Part shown: positions 40,976-50,400 of the stretch, piece after piece
How the letters are laid out: each line of letters starts with the position of its first letter
How positions within the stretch are numbered: the first letter of the stretch is position 1
Source of the DNA: UM-FILTER-40-17 sp032251335
Lineage (GTDB): Bacteria > Bacteroidota > Bacteroidia > Flavobacteriales > Flavobacteriaceae
Assembly: GCA_032251335.1 (NCBI GenBank)
Contig: JAVVDW010000015.1
Span: 8,260-72,259, forward strand
Reading direction: 5' to 3'
Length of the DNA: 64,000 bases
Position numbers and translations under genes: made by a program
Notes under the pieces: model-generated
What the model saw: the letters and a program-made list of their open reading frames with translations, nothing else
Databases searched by the model: none
Told to the model about the DNA's origin: nothing

Positions 40976-41866
40976 ATGGACAATATTGAAGCCTTTTTGA
41001 GATACCTGAGTTCCGAAAAAAATTACGCCGGACATACTTTGTTAAATTATGCTTCAGACCTTAGAAAATTTTCAGCATTTGTAGCCATACAATCCGGATC
41101 CGAAGATATAGATAACGTATCCTATGGCGAAATCAGGCAGTGGATAGTGTCCTTAAAAAACGAGGGGCTCACCAACAGGAGCATCAATCGAAAGATGAGT
41201 GCCCTGAATGCTTTTTATAAGTTCCTTTTAAAAATTGGCCAGATTGAGTCGAGTCCTTTAAGTCCTCACAAAGCACTCAAAACACCCCGAAAGATAAACA
41301 GCCCGTTTACGGTATCTGAAATGAAAAGCGTTTTGGAAGAAACCTCTTTTCCCGATAATTTTGAAGGTAACAGAGATAAGGCAATCATTGGATTGATGTA
41401 CGCCACCGGCATCCGAAAAAATGAACTCATCCAACTGACCGATAAAGATGTAGATCTATCAAACAAATTTATAAGAGTTAGCGGAAAAGGCAATAAGGAA
41501 AGGCGCGTGCCGCTTATTCCCGCTGCGGTATCTCTTTTGCAACAATACCTAGCTCACAGAAACAGTTTGTCAGAAAAAAAAGATTCACATTTTTTTCTTA
41601 CTAAAAAAGGGTTAAAGATGTATCCTATGCTTGTGTATCGTATCGTAAATGATTACCTTAGTGGTGTTACTTTAAAAGCCAAAAAAAGTCCGCATGTACT
41701 CAGGCACACTTTCGCTACACACCTATTGGATGAAGGTGCCGATCTCAACGCCATCAAAGAGTTGTTGGGTCATGCCAGTTTGTCTTCCACACAAGTTTAT
41801 ACCCACAGTAGTATGTCGCAATTACAGCAAGTTTACAAAAATGCCCATCCGCGAGGCAAGAAATAG
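40976..41866 (+). CDS. xerC: tyrosine recombinase XerC/XerD
   Basis: 296 residues. N-terminal SAM-like core-binding domain (FLRYLSSEKNYAGHTLLNYA), C-terminal catalytic domain with Arg in ATGIRKNELIQL, Lys in GKGNKERRVPL, His-xx-Arg in HVLRHTFATHLL, His in LLGHASLSSTQ and the nucleophile Tyr in VYTHSS. All catalytic residues are present, and the length equals Xer proteins that resolve chromosome dimers at dif. XerC versus XerD cannot be decided here; the gene position before hpf and tuf is the usual flavobacterial one for xerC. Confidence 0.92.
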   Translation: MDNIEAFLRYLSSEKNYAGHTLLNYASDLRKFSAFVAIQSGSEDIDNVSYGEIRQWIVSLKNEGLTNRSINRKMSALNAFYKFLLKIGQIESSPLSPHKALKTPRKINSPFTVSEMKSVLEETSFPDNFEGNRDKAIIGLMYATGIRKNELIQLTDKDVDLSNKFIRVSGKGNKERRVPLIPAAVSLLQQYLAHRNSLSEKKDSHFFLTKKGLKMYPMLVYRIVNDYLSGVTLKAKKSPHVLRHTFATHLLDEGADLNAIKELLGHASLSSTQVYTHSSMSQLQQVYKNAHPRGKK

Positions 41867-41899
41867 TGTTTATGTTTAATCCTTTAAATGACCATAATT

Positions 41900-42202
41900 A
41901 TGAAAGTGAACACCCAATCCGTCAATTTTGTCGCCGACATTAAGCTTATCGATTTTATTCAGAAAAAAATGGATAAGTTGGAGACTTTTTACGATAAAAT
42001 TATACAGGCAGAAGTTTTTTTGAAAGTCGTCAATACAAGCGAGAAGGAAAATAAAATTTTCGAAGCCAAATTGCACATACCTGGTGATGACCTCATCATT
42101 AAAAAGCAGGCCAAATCTTTTGAGGAAGCCGCAGATTTGGCCGTACAATCACTAGAAAGACAACTCAAAAAGAGAAAGCAAAAAGCACGTCCTCATGTCT
42201 AG
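41900..42202 (+). CDS. hpf: ribosome hibernation promoting factor (HPF/YfiA family, short form)
   Basis: 100 residues from ATG at 41900 (an in-frame ATG at 41888 gives four more). Typical pattern: MKVNTQSVNFVADIKLIDFI, IQKKMDKLETFYDKI, IPGDDLIIKKQAKSFEEAAD, ending in a basic QLKKRKQKARPH tail. It binds the decoding centre of idle ribosomes in stationary phase. The C-terminal dimerisation domain of long HPF is absent. Confidence 0.93.
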   Translation: MKVNTQSVNFVADIKLIDFIQKKMDKLETFYDKIIQAEVFLKVVNTSEKENKIFEAKLHIPGDDLIIKKQAKSFEEAADLAVQSLERQLKKRKQKARPHV

Positions 42203-42224
42203 ATAAAATTTTAGAAAAAAAATT

Positions 42225-42253
42225 TTGTATAAGAAAATAAATCTATACATTTG
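42225..42253 (+). promoter_or_regulatory. promoter of the tRNA-tuf-secE operon
   Basis: TTG at 42225-42227 and TACATTTG at 42246-42253, 18 nt apart, match the consensus. About 95 nt of leader would precede tRNA-Tyr. A likely main promoter for the tRNA/tuf cluster. Confidence 0.82.
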
Positions 42254-42355
42254 CAGTCCGTTAGAAATAGCGGACTTTTTTTATGCCTTAAAGTTGAATT
42301 CAGGCCATTTTTAAAAGTCATTTTAGGTTCATTAAATTACTGAAAATACCAAATA

Positions 42356-42439
42356 GGGGAGATACTCAAGCGGCCAACGAGGACAGACTGTAAATCTGTT
42401 GGGTAACCTTCGCAGGTTCGAATCCTGCTCTCCCCACCA
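42356..42439 (+). tRNA. tRNA-Tyr (anticodon GTA)
   Basis: 84 nt including encoded CCA. Acceptor GGGGAGA/TCTCCCC, anticodon arm CAGACTGTAAATCTG with anticodon GTA, and a long variable arm (class II). First of three tRNAs before tuf. Confidence 0.96.
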
Positions 42440-42569
42440 GATGCGAAATGAACAAGCCTGCTCGAAGTTTTGGGCACGACTCCGAAAAAGCATGCGTTTA
42501 TAAGGAGTTTTAGGTTATTTTTTCGCAAAATCGACTCAATAAAACTGTGCGCAGTTTCTTGAGAAAATT

Positions 42570-42642
<73 letters not shown>

Positions 42643-42647
42643 CAAAA

Positions 42648-42719
42648 GCCGGTGTAGCTCAGGGGTAGAGTGCTTCCTTGGTAAGGAAGAGGTCACGGGT
42701 TCAAATCCCGTCATTGGCT
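42648..42719 (+). tRNA. tRNA-Thr (anticodon GGT)
   Basis: 72 nt. Acceptor GCCGGTG/CATTGGC (two G-T pairs), anticodon arm CTTCC-TTGGTAA-GGAAG with anticodon GGT, T arm CGGGTTCAAATCCCG. Only 5 nt separate it from tRNA-Gly, so the two are processed from one transcript. Confidence 0.95.
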
Positions 42720-42847
42720 CGGATTAAAACACTGTTTAACAGGGTTTAATTTTTGTACAAAATTTGAATGTCATTGTCGCAAACAATCATTCGCCAAATC
42801 AAGTGTAAACACAAATATTTATAAACTAAGACTAAATTTTTTTCATC

Positions 42848-44035
42848 ATGGCAAAGGAAACATTTAACCGTTCCAAACCCCACTTAAATATCGGTACCAT
42901 CGGGCACGTGGATCACGGTAAAACTACATTAACTGCAGCTATTACAACAGTTTTGGCTTCAAAAGGACTTTCTGAATTGAGAAGCTTTGATCAAATTGAC
43001 AATGCTCCTGAAGAAAAAGAAAGAGGTATTACCATTAACACGTCTCACGTGGAATACCAAACAGAGAAACGTCACTATGCGCACGTTGACTGTCCGGGTC
43101 ACGCGGATTATGTGAAAAACATGGTTACAGGTGCTGCCCAGATGGACGGTGCTATTTTGGTTGTTGCCGCTACGGATGGTCCTATGCCACAAACCCGTGA
43201 GCACATCTTGCTCGGACGCCAAGTTGGTATTCCAAGATTGGTCGTGTTTATGAACAAAGTGGATATGGTTGACGATGCTGAGTTGTTGGAGTTGGTGGAA
43301 ATGGAAATCAGAGAGTTGCTTTCTTTCTACGAATATGATGGTGACAACACGCCTGTAATTCAAGGTTCTGCACTTGGTGCGTTGAACAATGAACCCAAAT
43401 GGGTTGATACTGTTATGCAGTTGATGGATGCCGTAGATGAGTGGATTGAATTGCCTCAGCGCGATGTTGACAAGCCATTTTTGATGCCTGTTGAAGATGT
43501 ATTCTCTATCACAGGTCGTGGAACAGTTGCTACCGGCCGTATCGAAACAGGTGTAGCCAACACAGGCGATCCTGTAGAAATTATTGGTATGGGTGCAGAG
43601 AAATTGACTTCGACTATCACCGGAGTTGAGATGTTTAGAAAAATTCTCGACAGAGGTGAAGCCGGAGATAACGTAGGTATCCTTTTGAGAGGTATTGAAA
43701 AATCTCAAATCAAAAGAGGTATGGTTATTTGCAAGCCGGGTTCAGTAAAACCACACGCTAAGTTTAAAGCGGAAGTCTATATCTTGAAAAAAGAAGAAGG
43801 TGGTCGTCACACACCTTTCCACAATAACTACCGTCCGCAGTTTTACGTACGTACAACGGACGTAACCGGTACTATCAATTTGCCTTCCGGCGTTGAGATG
43901 GTTATGCCTGGTGACAACCTTACCATTGAAGTGCAGTTGTTGAGTACTATTGCACTTAACGTAGGTTTGCGTTTTGCTATCCGTGAAGGTGGTAGAACAG
44001 TAGGTGCCGGTCAGGTAACTGAGATTTTAGACTAA
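42848..44035 (+). CDS. tuf: elongation factor Tu
   Basis: 395 residues. GTPase motifs: G1 GHVDHGKTT, G2 region RGITINTSHVEY, G3 DCPGHAD, G4 NKVD, then beta-barrel domains with SITGRGTVATGRIETG and the C-terminal RFAIREGGRTVGAGQVTEIL. It delivers aminoacyl-tRNA to the ribosome. Its position between the tRNA-Tyr/Gly/Thr cluster and tRNA-Trp/secE is conserved in many bacteria. A perfect inverted repeat follows at 44050. Confidence 0.99.
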   Translation: MAKETFNRSKPHLNIGTIGHVDHGKTTLTAAITTVLASKGLSELRSFDQIDNAPEEKERGITINTSHVEYQTEKRHYAHVDCPGHADYVKNMVTGAAQMDGAILVVAATDGPMPQTREHILLGRQVGIPRLVVFMNKVDMVDDAELLELVEMEIRELLSFYEYDGDNTPVIQGSALGALNNEPKWVDTVMQLMDAVDEWIELPQRDVDKPFLMPVEDVFSITGRGTVATGRIETGVANTGDPVEIIGMGAEKLTSTITGVEMFRKILDRGEAGDNVGILLRGIEKSQIKRGMVICKPGSVKPHAKFKAEVYILKKEEGGRHTPFHNNYRPQFYVRTTDVTGTINLPSGVEMVMPGDNLTIEVQLLSTIALNVGLRFAIREGGRTVGAGQVTEILD

Positions 44036-44049
44036 TATTTAGATTTACA

Positions 44050-44077
44050 GTCAGGATGTTGTGCGCAACATCCTGAC
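44050..44077 (+). promoter_or_regulatory. long hairpin between tuf and tRNA-Trp
   Basis: GTCAGGATGTTG, loop TGCG, CAACATCCTGAC: a 12-pair perfect stem. The sequence after it (TTCTATAAACAG) has no T run, so it is more likely an mRNA-stabilising, attenuating or processing element than a simple terminator. Confidence 0.75.
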
Positions 44078-44124
44078 TTCTATAAACAGCTCATTTTAGT
44101 GGCTGTTTTCTAGTCTAATGACCT

Positions 44125-44197
44125 ACGGGTGTAGCTCAGTTGGTAGAGCACTGGTCTCCAAAACCAGGTGTCGGGAGTTCGAGCCTCTCCACCCGTG
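44125..44197 (+). tRNA. tRNA-Trp (anticodon CCA)
   Basis: 73 nt. Acceptor ACGGGTG/CACCCGT, anticodon arm CTGGT-CTCCAAA-ACCAG with anticodon CCA, discriminator G as usual in tRNA-Trp. CCA end not encoded. The usual companion of secE. Confidence 0.96.
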
Positions 44198-44356
44198 CAA
44201 TTAGTGGCTTTCACTTGGTTTGTGAGTGTGTTAAGTATGTAAATTGAAAAACCGAGAAGCGTCAACAGCGTATTGAAAATCTCGCAGATTTTTTTACGAT
44301 AATTAAAGTGTTAATAAAAGAGATCGTGTAAACTGTCTTAAAATAAATAAGCATCA

Positions 44357-44557
44357 ATGGAGAGTTCATTAGTTGATTACTTCAAAGCTTCTTTCGAAGA
44401 GCTCAAAACTAAAGTGACTTGGCCTACTTGGGCGGAAGCACAAAAACTAACAGTCACCGTGGCCACTTTTTCCGTACTTTTTGCCTTGGCAATTTGGGGT
44501 ATAGACATTGTCATGAGTGAGGTTTTAGATTTTTATTTTAATGGTATTAATACCTAA
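44357..44557 (+). CDS. secE: preprotein translocase subunit SecE
   Basis: 66 residues, single-helix short SecE. The amphipathic part VDYFKASFEELKTKVTWPTW carries the conserved Lys-Val-x-Trp-Pro, then one membrane helix (LTVTVATFSVLFALAIWGID). It clamps SecY in the translocon. The nusG gene follows after 12 nt, the standard secE-nusG order. Confidence 0.96.
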   Translation: MESSLVDYFKASFEELKTKVTWPTWAEAQKLTVTVATFSVLFALAIWGIDIVMSEVLDFYFNGINT

Positions 44558-44569
44558 AAACGACTTCGA

Positions 44570-45124
44570 ATGTCTGATGCTGTAAATGTTAAAAAGTGGT
44601 ATGTTGTCAGGGCTGTTAGCGGTCAGGAAAACAAAGTCAAAACCTATATTGAATCTGAAATTAAAAGGTTTAATTTGGAGGATTATATATCTAAGGTTTT
44701 GGTGCCCACCGAAAAAGTCGTTCAAATAAGAAACGGAAAAAAAATCAACAAAGAACGCGTGTACATACCCGGCTATGTTATGGTTGAAGCCAATTTGACG
44801 GGTGAAATACCGCATATCATTAAATCTATTAACGGTGTGATTGGTTTTTTGGGTGAAGTAAAAGGAGGCGATCCCGTGCCACTCAGAATGTCCGAAGTCA
44901 ATAGATTGCTTGGCAAAGTGGATGAGTTGGCTGTAAAAGCAGACAACGTAGCCATTCCGTTTACAATAGGAGAAACCATCAAAGTAATAGACGGACCGTT
45001 TAACGGATTTAACGGCACCGTTGAAAAAATAAACGAAGAGAAGCGTAAACTAGAAGTCATGGTGAAGATTTTCGGCAGAAAGACACCTTTAGAGCTCAGT
45101 TATATGCAAGTAGAAAAAGTGTAA
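44570..45124 (+). CDS. nusG: transcription termination/antitermination factor NusG
   Basis: 184 residues. NGN domain (KWYVVRAVSGQENKVKTYIE, VYIPGYVMVEANLTGEI) and a C-terminal KOW domain (GETIKVIDGPFNGFNGTVEK). It binds RNA polymerase, couples it to Rho or to the ribosome. It precedes the rplKAJL-rpoBC block as in most bacteria. Confidence 0.97.
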   Translation: MSDAVNVKKWYVVRAVSGQENKVKTYIESEIKRFNLEDYISKVLVPTEKVVQIRNGKKINKERVYIPGYVMVEANLTGEIPHIIKSINGVIGFLGEVKGGDPVPLRMSEVNRLLGKVDELAVKADNVAIPFTIGETIKVIDGPFNGFNGTVEKINEEKRKLEVMVKIFGRKTPLELSYMQVEKV

Positions 45125-45195
45125 AAGTTGTTACGCAATTTATATTCCGTGTCGCTTAGCTTCCACAAAGCACACAAAACTAAATTTTATTAAAA

Positions 45196-45633
45196 ATGGC
45201 AAAAGAAATCAGTAAGGTTGTAAAACTTCAAGTTAGGGGAGGTGCCGCGAATCCATCGCCACCGGTCGGACCCGCCTTAGGATCAGCCGGTGTGAACATC
45301 ATGGAGTTCTGTAAGCAGTTCAATGCAAGAACCCAAGACAAACCCGGTAAAGTATTGCCTGTAGTAATCACTGTTTTTAAAGACAAGTCTTTTGACTTTG
45401 TCATCAAAACACCTCCTGCAGCGGTACAGCTTCTAGAAGCGGCAAAGATTAAGAGCGGTTCGGGTACACCGAACAGAAAAAAAGTGGCTTCCGTAACTTG
45501 GGACCAAATCAAAGCAATCGCAGAAGACAAAATGAGTGACCTCAATGCATTTACCATTGAATCATCCATGGCTATGATTGCCGGAACAGCACGTTCTATG
45601 GGAATCACCGTAACGGGCGACGCTCCCTTTTAA
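45196..45633 (+). CDS. rplK: 50S ribosomal protein uL11
   Basis: 145 residues. KLQVRGGAANPSPPVGPALG near the N-terminus, then GVNIMEFCKQFNART and the rRNA-binding C-terminal domain with KSGSGTPNRKKVASVTWDQI. Part of the GTPase-associated centre. rplA follows after 18 nt. Confidence 0.98.
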   Translation: MAKEISKVVKLQVRGGAANPSPPVGPALGSAGVNIMEFCKQFNARTQDKPGKVLPVVITVFKDKSFDFVIKTPPAAVQLLEAAKIKSGSGTPNRKKVASVTWDQIKAIAEDKMSDLNAFTIESSMAMIAGTARSMGITVTGDAPF

Positions 45634-45651
45634 TCTTTAAAAGCTCACAAA

Positions 45652-46338
45652 ATGGCAAAAACAAAAAAATACAAAGAATCCTTAGCCAAAATAGACAAAA
45701 ACAAAGTCTATTCGATAGCAGAAGCTTCATCACTCGTTAAGGAAATCACCAACGTAAAGTTTGATGCATCTGTTGACATCGCCGTTCGTTTGGGTGTAGA
45801 TCCGCGTAAAGCAAACCAAATGGTTCGCGGCGTAGTGACACTGCCACACGGTACGGGTAAAGATGTTCGTGTATTGGCTTTGGTAACTCCGGACAAAGAA
45901 GCAGAGGCCAAAGAAGCCGGTGCAGACTATGTAGGTTTGGATGAATACCTCCAAAAAATCAAAGACGGCTGGACAGATGTAGATGTCATCATCACCATGC
46001 CTAGCGTGATGGGTAAACTAGGTCCGCTGGGTCGTGTACTCGGGCCAAGAGGCTTAATGCCTAACCCCAAAACAGGTACGGTTACCATGGACGTTGCAAA
46101 AGCTGTTACAGAAGTCAAAGCCGGTAAAATCGACTTTAAAGTTGACAAAACCGGTATTGTCCACGCAGCTATTGGCAAAGCATCTTTCGAAGCCCAAAAA
46201 CTAACCGAAAATGCCACAGAAATTCTACAAACATTAGTCAAACTCAAACCAACGGCTGCTAAGGGTACTTACATCAAAAGTGTAAGCTTGTCCAGCACCA
46301 TGAGCCCCGGAATTCCCGTGGATCCTAAAGCGGTTTAA
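45652..46338 (+). CDS. rplA: 50S ribosomal protein uL1
   Basis: 228 residues. Conserved blocks: FDASVDIAVRLGVDPRKANQ, VRGVVTLPHGTGKDVRVLAL, and LGRVLGPRGLMPNPKTGTVT. It forms the mobile L1 stalk. Elsewhere it represses its own operon by binding the rplK leader; whether this occurs here is not visible. rplJ begins only 11 nt downstream. Confidence 0.98.
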   Translation: MAKTKKYKESLAKIDKNKVYSIAEASSLVKEITNVKFDASVDIAVRLGVDPRKANQMVRGVVTLPHGTGKDVRVLALVTPDKEAEAKEAGADYVGLDEYLQKIKDGWTDVDVIITMPSVMGKLGPLGRVLGPRGLMPNPKTGTVTMDVAKAVTEVKAGKIDFKVDKTGIVHAAIGKASFEAQKLTENATEILQTLVKLKPTAAKGTYIKSVSLSSTMSPGIPVDPKAV

Positions 46339-46349
46339 AAAAGACCATT

Positions 46350-46871
46350 ATGACCAGAGAAGAAAAATCGGCAGTCATTGATCAATTGACCGCCCAACTC
46401 GAAGAAAACAACAATATCTATTTTGCAGATATTTCAGGCCTCAACGCCCTATCGACCTCCAATCTTCGCAGAGCTTGTTTCAAATCTAATGTCAAACTCG
46501 AAGTAGTTAAAAATACTTTGTTGGCAAAAGCGATGGAACAATCTACCAAAGATTTTGGCGATCTTGCAAGCATTCTCAAAGGGAATACCTCCATGATGAC
46601 CGCAGACACAAGCAATGTGCCTGCCAAAGTAATCAAGGATTTTCGCAAGAACTCAGATAAACCCATCCTCAAAGGCGCTTTTATCTTCGAAGCAATTTAT
46701 ATCGGTGACAACCAACTCGACGACTTGACCAAAATCAAATCTAAAGAAGAATTGTTGGGCGATATTATCACCTTGCTTCAGTCGCCGGCCAAAAACGTCA
46801 TTTCCGCACTTCAATCGAGCGGAGGCAAACTGGCTGGTATTGTTAAAACACTTTCCGAAAGGGAAGTCTAA
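46350..46871 (+). CDS. rplJ: 50S ribosomal protein uL10
   Basis: 173 residues. N-terminal rRNA-binding domain (REEKSAVIDQLTAQLEENNN, CFKSNVKLEVVKNTLLAKAM) and a C-terminal helix that anchors L7/L12 dimers. The 11-nt spacer to rplA leaves no room for the structured rplJ leader known in enterobacteria. Confidence 0.97.
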   Translation: MTREEKSAVIDQLTAQLEENNNIYFADISGLNALSTSNLRRACFKSNVKLEVVKNTLLAKAMEQSTKDFGDLASILKGNTSMMTADTSNVPAKVIKDFRKNSDKPILKGAFIFEAIYIGDNQLDDLTKIKSKEELLGDIITLLQSPAKNVISALQSSGGKLAGIVKTLSEREV

Positions 46872-46922
46872 TTGTGTACGCACTCAAAACCCTTATATTT
46901 TTAAATTTTAAAACGATAGAAA

Positions 46923-47300
46923 ATGGCAGATTTAAAAGATTTTGCAGAAAAGTTAGTTAACCTCACTGTAAAAGAAGTAAACGAATTGGCAACCATCCTT
47001 AAGGATGAATACGGAATCGAACCGGCTGCTGCTGCAGTTGCTGTTGCAGGTCCCGTTGCTGGTGGTGGAGAAGCCGCTGTAGAAGAAAAAACAGAATTTG
47101 ATGTAATTCTTAAAGCAGCCGGCGCTTCTAAACTCGCTGTTGTTAAATTGGTAAAAGAACTAACAGGTCTTGGCCTCAAAGAAGCTAAAGACATTGTAGA
47201 TCAAGCACCTTCAACAGTAAAAGAAGGCGTTTCTAAAGACGAGGCCGAAGGTCTTAAAAAGTCTTTGGAAGAAGCCGGTGCTGAGGTTGAGTTGAAGTAA
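46923..47300 (+). CDS. rplL: 50S ribosomal protein bL12 (L7/L12)
   Basis: 125 residues. N-terminal dimerisation domain, an Ala/Val/Gly-rich hinge (AAAAVAVAGPVAGGGEAAVE) and the factor-binding C-terminal domain with KLAVVKLVKELTGLGLKEAK. Forms the stalk that recruits translational GTPases. A long hairpin follows at 47322 before rpoB. Confidence 0.98.
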   Translation: MADLKDFAEKLVNLTVKEVNELATILKDEYGIEPAAAAVAVAGPVAGGGEAAVEEKTEFDVILKAAGASKLAVVKLVKELTGLGLKEAKDIVDQAPSTVKEGVSKDEAEGLKKSLEEAGAEVELK

Positions 47301-47321
47301 TTTCAACAGCAGAACTAATTC

Positions 47322-47360
47322 GGTTTAGGTCTTGGAAGTAAGCTTCCGGAGACCTAAACC
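47322..47360 (+). promoter_or_regulatory. long hairpin in the rplL-rpoB spacer
   Basis: GGTTTAGGTCT (47322-47332) pairs with AGACCTAAACC (47350-47360), and GGAAG/CTTCC pair inside the loop. No T run follows (ATTTTACG). In E. coli the same spacer holds an attenuator and an RNase III site that lower rpoBC expression relative to ribosomal proteins; this hairpin is a good candidate for the same purpose. Confidence 0.75.
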
Positions 47361-47422
47361 ATTTTACGTATAAAATAACATACGTTCATTTTTATTAAAA
47401 ATAACTCTAATTTTGTCCATTG

Positions 47423-50400
47423 ATGGTCGCAAATCAATCCGAAAGAATCAACTTCTCATCACTCAAAAACAAGGTTGATTACCCCGATTTTTTAGATATC
47501 CAAGTAAAATCATTTCAAGATTTTTTCCAGCTTGAAACCAAATCTGATCAGCGGGAAAACGAAGGGCTTTTCAAAACCTTTATGGAAAATTTTCCCATAA
47601 CGGATACCCGAAACCAATTTGTCTTAGAGTTTTTAGATTACTTCGTTGATCCACCCCGATACAGTATTCAAGAATGTATAGAGAGAGGCCTCACGCACAG
47701 CGTGCCACTCAAAGCCAGACTCAAACTGTATTGTACAGATCCCGAACACGAAGATTTTGAAACCATCGTTCAGGATGTCTTTTTGGGAACCATTCCCTAT
47801 ATGACACCCAGCGGTACTTTCGTTATCAACGGAGCCGAACGCGTCGTCGTTTCTCAACTTCACAGATCTCCCGGTGTTTTCTTCGGACAAAGTTTCCACG
47901 CCAACGGTACTAAATTGTACTCGGCCAGAGTCATTCCTTTTAAAGGTTCATGGATCGAATTCGCTACAGACATCAACAATGTGATGTATGCCTATATCGA
48001 CCGTAAGAAAAAATTACCCGTAACTACCCTTTTCCGTGCCATCGGTTTTGAGAGAGACAAAGATATCCTCGAAATTTTTGACTTGGCAGAGGAAATAAAA
48101 GTATCCAAAACCGGGCTTAAAAAAGTTTTGGGTCGCCAACTCGCTGCACGCGTGCTTAAAACATGGCACGAAGATTTCGTTGACGAAGATACCGGCGAAG
48201 TAGTTTCTATTCCGAGAAACGAGATTATTCTCGACAGGGATACCATCTTAGAAAAAGACCACATAGACGAAATCGTCGATGCTGACGTGAAAACAATTTT
48301 GTTGCACAAAGAAAATACGCATCAGGCAGATTACTCTATCATCCATAATACACTGCAAAAAGATCCGACAAACTCCGAAAAAGAAGCTGTCGATCACATT
48401 TACAGACAATTGAGAAATGCCGAGCCCCCCGATGAGGAAACCGCTCGTGGCATTATCGATAAATTGTTCTTCTCAGACCAACGCTACAATCTTGGCGAAG
48501 TAGGTCGATACAGAATGAATAAAAAACTTGGTTTGGATATTTCTGTGGACAAACAAGTGTTGACCAAAGAAGATATTATCACCATCGTGAAATATTTGAT
48601 TGAGCTAATCAACTCTAAAGCAGAGATTGACGACATCGATCACTTGTCAAACCGCCGTGTACGTACGGTTGGAGAACAACTTTCCAGCCAATTTGGCGTG
48701 GGCTTGGCCCGTATGGCTCGTACCATCAGAGAACGTATGAACGTGAGAGACAATGAGGTATTTACCCCGATAGACCTCATAAATGCCAAAACGCTTTCAT
48801 CGGTAATCAACTCTTTCTTTGGTACCAACCAGCTTTCTCAGTTTATGGACCAAACCAATCCGTTGGCAGAGTTGACACACAAAAGAAGATTGTCTGCCCT
48901 TGGGCCGGGCGGTCTCTCCAGAGAGCGTGCCGGTTTTGAAGTACGTGACGTTCACTACACACACTACGGCCGTCTTTGTCCCATCGAAACTCCTGAAGGC
49001 CCTAATATCGGTTTGATTTCTTCCTTGGCGGTGTTTGCCAAAGTAAACAACCTTGGGTTTATAGAAACCCCTTACCGCAAAGCCGAAAACGGTGCTATCG
49101 ACTACAAGTCTGAACCCGTTTACCTCAGTGCGGAAGAGGAAGAAGGTAAACTGATTTCTCAGGCCAACGTGAAGATAGACGAAAGCGGAAAATTGCTCGA
49201 CGAGAGAGTGATTGCCCGTAAAGAAGGAGATTTCCCTGTGGTGGATCCTTCCGAAATTCACTACGCTGACGTGGCACCAAACCAGATTGCATCTATCTCC
49301 GCTTCTTTGATTCCTTTCTTGGAACACGATGATGCCAACCGCGCCTTGATGGGATCCAACATGATGCGCCAAGCCGTACCGCTGTTACGTGCAGAAGCGC
49401 CTATTGTAGGAACCGGCTTGGAAAAACAAGTAGCTACAGACTCACGCGTTTTGATCAACGCAGAAGGCTCAGGCGAAGTAGTGTATGTTGATGCCAACGA
49501 AATTCAAATCAAATACGACAGAACAGAGGCCGAGAGCTTGGTCAGTTTTGACTCAGAAACCAAAACGTATCCGCTCATAAAATTCAGAAAGACAAACCAG
49601 GGAACTGCCATTAATTTGAAGCCGATTGTCAGAAAAGGCGATCGTGTAGAAAAAGGACAAGTACTCTGTGAAGGCTATGCCACCAAAGGCGGTGAATTGG
49701 CCCTAGGTAGAAACATGCAAGTGGCTTTTATGCCCTGGAAAGGATACAACTTTGAAGATGCCATTGTTATTTCTGAACGCGTAGTTCGTGAAGACATCTT
49801 CACCTCTATACATATAGACGATTATTCGTTGGAAGTTAGAGATACCAAATTGGGAGCCGAAGAACTGACAAACGATATTCCAAACGTAAGCGAAGAAGCC
49901 ACCAAAGACCTCGATGAAAACGGCATGATTCGCATTGGTGCGGAAATCAATCCCGGAGATATTTTGATTGGTAAAATCACACCCAAAGGCGAGTCGGATC
50001 CGACTCCCGAGGAAAAACTGCTTCGTGCCATTTTTGGCGACAAAGCAGGCGATGTAAAAGATGCTTCACTCAAAGCTTCTCCTTCGCTACACGGTGTGGT
50101 TGTCGATAAAAAACTCTTCACGCGTGCCGTCAAAGACAAGCGCAAACGCGTCAAAGACAAAGAGGATATCACCGAATTGGAGATGAAATACCAAACGCAG
50201 TTCCAAGAACTGAGAGACAAACTTCTCGAAAAATTGTTCGCCTTGGTGAACGGAAAAACCTGTCAAGGTGTACTGAATGATTTGGGCGAAGAAGTATTGC
50301 CAAAAGGCAAAAAATACACGCTCAAAATGCTCAACAGTGTCGAAGATTACACCCACCTTGGCAAAGGCACTTGGGTGACAGACGACGATACCAATGCGCT

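Noticed and set aside
40976..41866. Tyrosine recombinase as the integrase of a mobile element
   Set aside because: Length, motifs and the position before hpf and tuf fit housekeeping Xer; no att-like repeats or cargo genes flank it, and the nearby tRNAs are intact.
42959..43708. Long frame antisense to tuf (249 codons)
   Set aside because: Antisense shadow of a highly biased gene; no domain, no promoter of its own.
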